The position numbers were made by a program, and so were the translations under genes. Of a DNA stretch of 6,089 nucleotides, positions 1 through 4,521 are shown piece after piece. The notes under the pieces are model-generated. The model made no database searches. It saw only the letters and a program-made list of their open reading frames with translations, and was not told the DNA's origin. Where the stretch lies: contig WGDF01000184.1 of NCBI GenBank assembly GCA_015493405.1, positions 1 to 6,089 of the forward strand, in the 5' to 3' direction. The stretch is from Flavobacteriaceae bacterium. Lineage in GTDB: Bacteria; Bacteroidota; Bacteroidia; Flavobacteriales; Flavobacteriaceae. The stretch's first letter is position 1, and each line of letters starts with the position of its first letter.

Positions 1-1487
1 GATTAGCCCGTTTGTATGCGGCTTATACCGTTAAAAAAAATCAAAAATGGATCAAACATCCTATTGAATCCCAGCAAAAAACTTTTCGGTATTTAATTTC
101 GCAAGCCGAACATACGGCCTTCGGCAAAACACATCAATTTAAGCAAATTGTGAGCTACAATGATTTTAAAGCTCAAGTGCCTATCCGAAATTATGAAGCC
201 TTAAAACCTTATATTGACCGCATTATCAATGGTGAATATAACATACTTTGGAAGGACAGGCCACTTTATTTTGCCAAAACTTCCGGTACCACCTCAGGCG
301 TCAAATATATTCCCATCACTAAAGACGCAATGCCCTATCATATCAAGGGCGCCAAACATGCTTTATTACATTATATTTATGAAAGCGGCCAATCGGATTT
401 TGTCAATGGAAAAATGATTTTTCTGCAAGGCAATCCTATTTTAGATGAAGTCGGCGGCATCAAAACAGGACGCCTTTCTGGAATTGCTGCCCATTTTGTA
501 CCTTCTTACTTACAAAAAAATCGTATGCCTTCTTGGCAAATCAACACCATTGATGATTGGGAAACCAAAGTAACCGCTATAGTTCGAGAAACCATAGACC
601 AAAATATGACTTTAATTAGCGGTATTCCGTCTTGGGTTCAGACTTATTTTGAAAAACTCAAAGCTAAAGCCCAAAAGCCTGTCGGTGAAATTTTTCCCAA
701 TTTTAATCTGTTTGTTTACGGTGGCGTTAACTTTGAACCTTATCGTCAAAAATTTTTAAATTTAATAGGCCGACAAGTCAATAGCATTGAACTTTATCCG
801 GCTTCGGAAGGATTTTTTGCTTACCAAGACAAACCTGACCGCGATGATCTCTTGTTGCTCACCTCTCATGGTATTTTTTATGAATTTGTGCCGGCTGATG
901 AAATTTTTAATGAAAATCCGACCCGATTAGCCTTATCCGAGATACAAACAGGCGTTAATTATGCTCTGATTTTAAATACCAATTCAGGACTTTGGGCATA
1001 TAATATCGGGGATACGGTTATGTTTACCTCTACCCGGCCTTATCGATTAAAAGTAACCGGCCGTATCAAACATTTCATCTCGGCTTTTGGTGAACATGTG
1101 ATTGCCAAAGAAGTTGAAACGGCACTTAAAACTGCGATGCAAGAAACCGGAATCAGCATCAGTGAATTTACAGTTGCTCCGCAAATCAATCCTCCGGTTG
1201 GGAAACCTTATCATGAATGGCTTATTGAATTTGAAAATCCTCATCTTGATTTAGACTTATTTGCTGAAATTATTGAACAAAGTATGCGGCGTCAAAATGT
1301 TTATTATAAAGATTTAATCGATGGTAAAATCTTGCAAAATGCGGTTATTACGCCGGTTAAAAAAGGTGCTTTTGAAGAGTATATGAAAGCCATAGGAAAG
1401 CTGGGTGGGCAAAACAAATTGCCCCGTTTAAGCGATAATAGAAAAATAGCTGATTATCTATACCAAAATCAACTCGTCATAAAATAA
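1..1487 (+). CDS. GH3-family adenylate-forming enzyme (5' partial)
   Basis: This is a bacterial member of the GH3 family, part of the ANL adenylating superfamily; the plant relatives (JAR1, GH3) join amino acids to hormone-like carboxylic acids using ATP. The frame is open to the window edge (codons from base 3 read Leu-Ala-Arg), so the TTG at 12 is probably internal and roughly 10-25 residues are missing. Numbering from that TTG, visible landmarks are the phosphate-binding TSGTTSG at residues 90-96, YPASEGFFAYQ at 262-272 (adenine/acyl-site motif), NIGDTVMF at 331-338, VTGRIKHFISAFGEHV at 348-363 (hinge into the small C-terminal domain) and GKLGGQNKLPRL at 462-473. The ATP-binding elements look intact, so it should be active; the acyl and amine substrates in Bacteroidota are not known to me. 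No signal peptide or membrane segment is seen in the visible part, suggesting a cytoplasmic enzyme. The DUF4286 gene follows after 35 bp with no terminator between. Confidence 0.93.
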   Translation, partial: LARLYAAYTVKKNQKWIKHPIESQQKTFRYLISQAEHTAFGKTHQFKQIVSYNDFKAQVPIRNYEALKPYIDRIINGEYNILWKDRPLYFAKTSGTTSGVKYIPITKDAMPYHIKGAKHALLHYIYESGQSDFVNGKMIFLQGNPILDEVGGIKTGRLSGIAAHFVPSYLQKNRMPSWQINTIDDWETKVTAIVRETIDQNMTLISGIPSWVQTYFEKLKAKAQKPVGEIFPNFNLFVYGGVNFEPYRQKFLNLIGRQVNSIELYPASEGFFAYQDKPDRDDLLLLTSHGIFYEFVPADEIFNENPTRLALSEIQTGVNYALILNTNSGLWAYNIGDTVMFTSTRPYRLKVTGRIKHFISAFGEHVIAKEVETALKTAMQETGISISEFTVAPQINPPVGKPYHEWLIEFENPHLDLDLFAEIIEQSMRRQNVYYKDLIDGKILQNAVITPVKKGAFEEYMKAIGKLGGQNKLPRLSDNRKIADYLYQNQLVIK

Positions 1488-1522
1488 AAGTCTGCCTAAA
1501 ACGATATAAAATTTAACGCCTC

Positions 1523-1852
1523 ATGTATATTTATAACATAACTTTTAACGTCGAAAAAGATATCGAAAAAGATTGGCTGAGTTATATAACCAATAATTTT
1601 ATTCCAAAAATGCTGCAAAGTGGCTTACTCAATGCTGCTACAACCAGTAAAATTAAAGTTGATGAAGCGCAAGGGCAATCCTATTCCATTCAATTTAAAA
1701 CAGACAACCAAGAACAACTACAAAAATTCATCGCTGATGAACTCTACCCGATTTTGAACGAATTGCATACCAAATTTAGCCCTAAAATGGTTTATTTTGC
1801 AACCGAACTCGATGTCATTGACCAACAGCAGCATCAAAAAAATAACCAATAG
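1523..1852 (+). CDS. DUF4286 family protein
   Basis: A 109-residue protein that I recognise as DUF4286 from its start (MYIYNITFNVEKDIEKDWL), the central segment GQSYSIQFKTDN near residues 51-62, and the end KMVYFATELDVI near residues 88-99. Family members are about 100 residues, so it is full length. The alternating hydrophobic strands and amphipathic helices suggest a small ferredoxin-like alpha/beta fold, perhaps of the dimeric barrel type; that is inference. There is no signal peptide, membrane helix or obvious catalytic motif, and its function is unknown. The final ten residues (DQQQHQKNNQ) are a polar, probably disordered tail. The ATG at 1523 is chosen because the family consensus starts exactly there; no Shine-Dalgarno sequence precedes it, which is normal for Bacteroidota. 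It lies 35 bp after the GH3 gene and 77 bp before tpiA on the same strand, so it may share a transcript with either. Confidence 0.85.
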   Translation: MYIYNITFNVEKDIEKDWLSYITNNFIPKMLQSGLLNAATTSKIKVDEAQGQSYSIQFKTDNQEQLQKFIADELYPILNELHTKFSPKMVYFATELDVIDQQQHQKNNQ

Positions 1853-1885
1853 CATCTTTTATTAACAATAATTTTACAAGACGTG

Positions 1886-1905
1886 CTTTCAGCATATGCC
1901 TAAAG
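1886..1905. promoter_or_regulatory. imperfect dyad upstream of tpiA (possible operator or leader hairpin)
   Basis: A 20-bp interrupted palindrome lies 24 bp before the tpiA start: arms CTTT (1886-1889) and AAAG (1902-1905) around a perfect central GCATATGC (1892-1899), 16 of 20 positions symmetric. It is nested inside a second 7-bp inverted repeat, TTTACAA (1873-1879) and TTGTAAA (1908-1914), whose centre is displaced by 2 bp. The structure could be a protein-binding site or a hairpin in the tpiA leader RNA. No T-tract directly follows, so it is not a standard terminator. The role is inferred only from symmetry, and chance is possible in AT-rich DNA. Confidence 0.25.
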
Positions 1906-1929
1906 TTTTGTAAATTGCAAATAAAAATT

Positions 1930-2688
1930 ATGAGAACAAAAATAGTCGCCGGCAATTGGAAAATGAATAAAACTTTGCCAGAAGCAGAAGCCTTGATTTT
2001 AGAACTTAAACAAAAAATAAAACCCGATGGTAAAGTGGCTGTGATTATTGCCCCCTCTTTTGTCAATTTACCTAAAGCCGTAGAGCTATTAAAAGACAAT
2101 CCGATTAAAGTCGCGGCTCAAAATATGCATTTTGCCGATAGTGGCGCCTATACCGGAGAAATCTCGGCCGATATGCTCAAAGCAATAGATATTGATCATG
2201 TCATTCTGGGGCATAGTGAACGCCGAGCCTATTTCAATGAAACCGATGAGATGCTTAAAGAAAAGGCAAATCAGGCTTATAAAAAACAAATGACCAATAT
2301 CTTTTGTGTCGGAGAGAATTTGGAAGACAGACAAAAAGATCATCATTTTGAAGTCGTTGGCAAACAACTCAAAAATGCCTTATTTGAATTGCCAATACAA
2401 GCTTATAAAAAAATCATTATTGCTTATGAACCGGTTTGGGCTATAGGAACCGGTGAAACGGCTACGCCGGAACAAGCTCAAGAAATGCATCATTTTATCA
2501 GAGAGACATTGGCTAAAAAATATGGTCGTGACTTGGCAGATAAAGTCCGGATTTTATATGGCGGCAGTGTCAAGCCTAACAATGCCAAAGAAATTTTTTC
2601 AAAACCCGATGTCGATGGTGGACTCATTGGTGGCGCAGCCCTCAAGGCTGATGATTTTCAAGCAATTGTAGAAGCTGCAAAATCTTGA
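1930..2688 (+). CDS. tpiA: triosephosphate isomerase
   Basis: Interconverts dihydroxyacetone phosphate and glyceraldehyde-3-phosphate in glycolysis and gluconeogenesis; a cytoplasmic (beta/alpha)8 barrel, normally a homodimer. From the ATG at 1930 the protein has 252 residues, typical for the family. All catalytic parts are present: Asn9 and Lys11 in AGNWKMN, the electrophile His95 in ILGHSERR (93-100), the base Glu167 in AYEPVWAIGTG (165-175, including flexible loop 6), YGGSVKPNNAKE at 210-221 and the phosphate-gripping GGLIGGAAL at 230-238. A TTG at 1915 would add five residues (MQIKI), but homologues begin at MRTKIVAGNWKMN, so the ATG is preferred. There is no Shine-Dalgarno sequence. No clear promoter of its own was found in the 77-bp gap, so read-through from DUF4286 is plausible. 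No hairpin terminator is visible after the stop; the sucC promoter starts about 10 bp downstream. Confidence 0.98.
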   Translation: MRTKIVAGNWKMNKTLPEAEALILELKQKIKPDGKVAVIIAPSFVNLPKAVELLKDNPIKVAAQNMHFADSGAYTGEISADMLKAIDIDHVILGHSERRAYFNETDEMLKEKANQAYKKQMTNIFCVGENLEDRQKDHHFEVVGKQLKNALFELPIQAYKKIIIAYEPVWAIGTGETATPEQAQEMHHFIRETLAKKYGRDLADKVRILYGGSVKPNNAKEIFSKPDVDGGLIGGAALKADDFQAIVEAAKS

Positions 2689-2698
2689 TTTTTATCAT

Positions 2699-2727
2699 TT
2701 GCTATTCAAAACAAATTATTACATTTG
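2699..2727 (+). promoter_or_regulatory. Bacteroidota-type promoter for sucC
   Basis: A TTG (-33 element, 2699-2701), an 18-bp spacer and TACATTTG (-7 element, 2720-2727) match the housekeeping Bacteroidota promoter pattern TTG-N19-TAnnTTTG with all specified bases. Transcription would start near 2732-2736, giving sucC an unusually long leader of about 170 nt that contains the tandem repeats described below. Assignment to sucC follows from orientation and absence of any other gene before 2905; the start site itself is inferred. Confidence 0.6.
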
Positions 2728-2767
2728 TCGTTGTTGAAATGAAAGTTGAGAATTAATAATTGAACAT

Positions 2768-2835
2768 GAGATTTCTCACTACGTTCGAAATGACAAGAAA
2801 ATGTTCGAAATGACAGTAAAATATTTGAAATGGCC
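2768..2835. repeat. 20-bp tandem repeat with flanking inverted motif, sucC leader
   Basis: Two near-identical 20-bp units (2784-2803 and 2804-2823), each starting TTCGAAATGACA, are followed by a decayed third start, TTTGAAATGGCC (2824-2835). Units one and two differ at about three positions, all outside the 12-bp core. Just upstream is GAGATTTCTC (2768-2777), and ATTTC (2771-2775) can pair with GAAAT (2787-2791) across an 11-nt loop. The arrangement resembles the short dispersed intergenic element with GAGATTTCTC and CGAAATGACA arms that I recall from many Bacteroidota genomes, here with its right arm multiplied. No reading frame of note covers it. Confidence 0.65.
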
Positions 2836-2844
2836 ATCAACACG

Positions 2845-2888
2845 GATATCAGATACCAGACATCAAATAACCAAATAACCGATTAACC
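2845..2888. repeat. 7-bp then 8-bp micro-tandem arrays, sucC leader
   Basis: Immediately before the sucC start region there are three 7-bp units, GATATCA, GATACCA and GACATCA (2845-2865), running straight into three 8-bp units, AAATAACC, AAATAACC and GATTAACC (2865-2888), with a weaker AATTAAAT after them (2889-2896). The units are seen directly. Whether they do anything is unknown; they would lie in the 5' leader of the sucC mRNA and make it A/C-rich and probably unstructured near the start codon. Confidence 0.55.
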
Positions 2889-2904
2889 AATTAAATTATA
2901 AATT

Positions 2905-4113
2905 ATGAACCTACACGAATATCAAGGGAAAGAAATATTAAGTCAATCCGGCGTTCGCATACAACGCGGTATTGTTGCCGATACACCTGAAAAAGCTGTA
3001 GAAGCAGCCAAAAAACTCACCGAAGAAACCGGCACAAAATGGTATGTTGTCAAAGCTCAAGTGCATGCCGGTGGCCGCGGTAAAGGCGGCGGAGTTAAAT
3101 TGGCCAAAAATTTAGATGAAGTCAAAGAATTGACTTCTAAAATCATCGGAATGCAATTGGTAACGCCTCAAACACCTCCCGAAGGTAAAAAAGTAAATCA
3201 AGTTTTGATTGCCGAAGATGTCTATTATCCGGGTGAAACTGAACCCGAAGAGTATTATATGAGTGTGATGATGAACCGCGGAAAAGGTAAAAATATGATT
3301 ATGTATTCGCCTGACGGTGGTATGAATATTGAAGAATTTGCTGCCAAAACCCCCGAACGTATTTTTATTGAATTGATTGATCCGGCATACGGATTACAAG
3401 ATTTTCAAGCTAGACGTATCGCCTTCAATTTGGGCTTAAGCGGTCAAGCTTTTAAAGAAATGACCAAATTTGTTAAGTCTTTATACCAAGCTTATACCAA
3501 AAATGATGCTTCTTTATTTGAAATTAATCCGGTTTTAAAAACTTCAGATAATAAAATCTTAGCGGTTGATTCAAAAGTTGTCATTGATGACAATGCTTTA
3601 TTCCGTCATAAAGATATTGCTGCTATGCGCGATACACGTGAAGAAAATCCCGTTGAAGTTGAAGCTAAAGAAGCCGGTTTAAGCTATGTGGCTTTAGATG
3701 GCAATGTAGGTTGTATGGTTAACGGTGCCGGACTGGCTATGGCAACTATGGATTTGATCAAACAAGCCGGTGGTGAACCTGCAAACTTCTTAGACGTGGG
3801 TGGTACCGCAGATGCCGAACGGGTTGAAAAAGGCTTTCGTATTATTTTAAAAGACCCTAAAGTCAAAGCTATTTTAGTTAATATTTTCGGCGGTATTGTT
3901 CGCGCTGACCGTGTGGCTCAAGGTATTGTAGATGCTTACAATAATATGAAAGGAGAAATTCACGTGCCCATCATCGTGCGCTTGCAAGGCACTAATGCTG
4001 ATAAAGCTAAAGAATTAATCGAAAAATCCGGCATTCCGGTACATTTTGTGACCGAATTCCAAGAAGCTGCCGATAAAGTTCAAGAAGTTTTGAAAGACAA
4101 AGCACATGCTTAA
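2905..4113 (+). CDS. sucC: succinyl-CoA synthetase (ADP-forming) beta subunit
   Basis: Beta subunit of succinyl-CoA synthetase, which makes ATP (or GTP) while converting succinyl-CoA to succinate in the TCA cycle; it acts in the cytoplasm with the alpha subunit SucD. The protein is 402 residues, slightly longer than the E. coli form (388). The N-terminal ATP-grasp domain carries MNLHEYQGKEIL at 1-12, the nucleotide-binding KAQVHAGGRGKGGG at 50-63, and the metal/nucleotide site FEINPV (205-210) plus AVDSK (220-224). The C-terminal CoA-ligase domain has LDGNVGCMVNGAG at 264-276, ANFLDVGG at 293-300 and NIFGGIVRAD at 326-335. The whole sequence reads like flavobacterial SucC. The ATG at 2905 starts exactly at the family N-terminus, with an A/T-rich leader and no Shine-Dalgarno sequence. 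It appears monocistronic: its own promoter lies upstream and a strong hairpin follows 29 bp after the stop. sucD is not in this window and must be encoded elsewhere. Confidence 0.98.
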   Translation: MNLHEYQGKEILSQSGVRIQRGIVADTPEKAVEAAKKLTEETGTKWYVVKAQVHAGGRGKGGGVKLAKNLDEVKELTSKIIGMQLVTPQTPPEGKKVNQVLIAEDVYYPGETEPEEYYMSVMMNRGKGKNMIMYSPDGGMNIEEFAAKTPERIFIELIDPAYGLQDFQARRIAFNLGLSGQAFKEMTKFVKSLYQAYTKNDASLFEINPVLKTSDNKILAVDSKVVIDDNALFRHKDIAAMRDTREENPVEVEAKEAGLSYVALDGNVGCMVNGAGLAMATMDLIKQAGGEPANFLDVGGTADAERVEKGFRIILKDPKVKAILVNIFGGIVRADRVAQGIVDAYNNMKGEIHVPIIVRLQGTNADKAKELIEKSGIPVHFVTEFQEAADKVQEVLKDKAHA

Positions 4114-4142
4114 ATAATAGTCATTAAATTATATACAAATCT

Positions 4143-4190
4143 AAGCCGGTAACAAATGTTACCGGCTTTGCATTTTTATTTGCATTTTTA
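4143..4190 (+). terminator. intrinsic terminator after sucC with duplicated T-rich tail
   Basis: A perfect 11-bp inverted repeat, AAGCCGGTAAC (4143-4153) and GTTACCGGCTT (4158-4168), with the 4-nt loop AAAT, sits 29 bp after the sucC stop. It is followed by two exact tandem copies of TTTGCATTTTTA (4167-4178 and 4179-4190), each holding a T5 run. The uridine tract is interrupted by GCA rather than continuous, but the stem is GC-rich for this region and the position between two transcription units fits a terminator well. Confidence 0.85.
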
Positions 4191-4223
4191 ACAAAAATAA
4201 ACCTCAAAATTTATCGATTTTCC

Positions 4224-4254
4224 TTGCTTTTAGTCTCAAAAGCTTATAACTTTG
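4224..4254 (+). promoter_or_regulatory. Bacteroidota-type promoter for DUF4492-cydA
   Basis: A TTG (4224-4226), a 20-bp spacer and TAACTTTG (4247-4254) match all specified bases of the Bacteroidota promoter pattern. The predicted start of transcription is near 4259-4262, leaving a very short leader of roughly 12-15 nt before the ATG at 4274. It lies just after the sucC terminator, so the respiratory unit is probably transcribed independently of sucC. I see no clear binding palindrome for an oxygen-responsive FNR/CRP-type regulator next to it. Confidence 0.65.
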
Positions 4255-4273
4255 CATAAAAATTTAATTTAGA

Positions 4274-4510
4274 ATGATTCTAAAAAAGATATTCAATTTT
4301 TATATAGATGGCTTTAAAGAAATGACCCCACGTGGTAAAAAATTATGGGTCATTATTCTTATTAAGCTCTTTATTATGTTTGCCATTTTAAAATATTTTT
4401 TCTTTCCGGATATTTTGAAAGACAATTTCAAAACTGATCAGGAACGCATTCATCATATAGAACAACAGTTAATTATTACAAATACTAACGATACCCTTAA
4501 TAAAAACTAA
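4274..4510 (+). CDS. DUF4492 family small membrane protein, linked to cydA
   Basis: A 78-residue protein recognised as DUF4492 by FYIDGFKEMTPRGKKLW near residues 9-25 followed by a single hydrophobic helix at about 24-44 that ends in FFFP. The N-terminal part is basic and amphipathic and the C-terminal 30 residues are polar (with a short run ERIHHIEQQL), so one membrane span is likely, with the basic N-terminal side inside by the positive-inside rule. The length is normal for the family. DUF4492 genes are, to my knowledge, typically found just before cydA in Bacteroidota; here cydA starts 11 bp after the stop and the pair shares one promoter. That suggests a role in the assembly, stability or function of cytochrome bd, comparable in idea to the unrelated small subunits CydX or CydS, but the function is unproven and there is no sequence similarity to those that I can see. 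Confidence 0.85.
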   Translation: MILKKIFNFYIDGFKEMTPRGKKLWVIILIKLFIMFAILKYFFFPDILKDNFKTDQERIHHIEQQLIITNTNDTLNKN

Positions 4511-4521
4511 AACAAAAGATT

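Noticed and set aside
12..14. TTG at 12 as the true start of the GH3 gene
   Set aside because: The frame is open to the window edge and GH3 homologues carry further residues before this point, so the start is most likely upstream of the window.
1902..1914. Possible -7 promoter element before tpiA (AAGTTTTG, 1903-1910)
   Set aside because: One specified base is wrong and no TTG lies at a suitable distance upstream, so it is much weaker than the two promoters reported.
1915..1929. TTG start extending tpiA by five residues
   Set aside because: Triosephosphate isomerases begin close to the K-I-V-A-G-N-W-K strand, which the ATG at 1930 gives; the extra residues have no family support.
1815..2367. 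Minus-strand open frames over DUF4286 and tpiA
   Set aside because: They lie opposite clearly conserved coding sequence and show no family features.
2816..2827. Second sucC promoter with AATATTTG as -7 element inside the repeats
   Set aside because: One mismatch to TAnnTTTG and no matching TTG about 19 bp upstream; it is probably just the decayed third repeat copy.
2845..2896. CRISPR-like array in the sucC leader
   Set aside because: Units are 7-8 bp and contiguous with no spacers; this is a micro-tandem repeat, not a CRISPR array.
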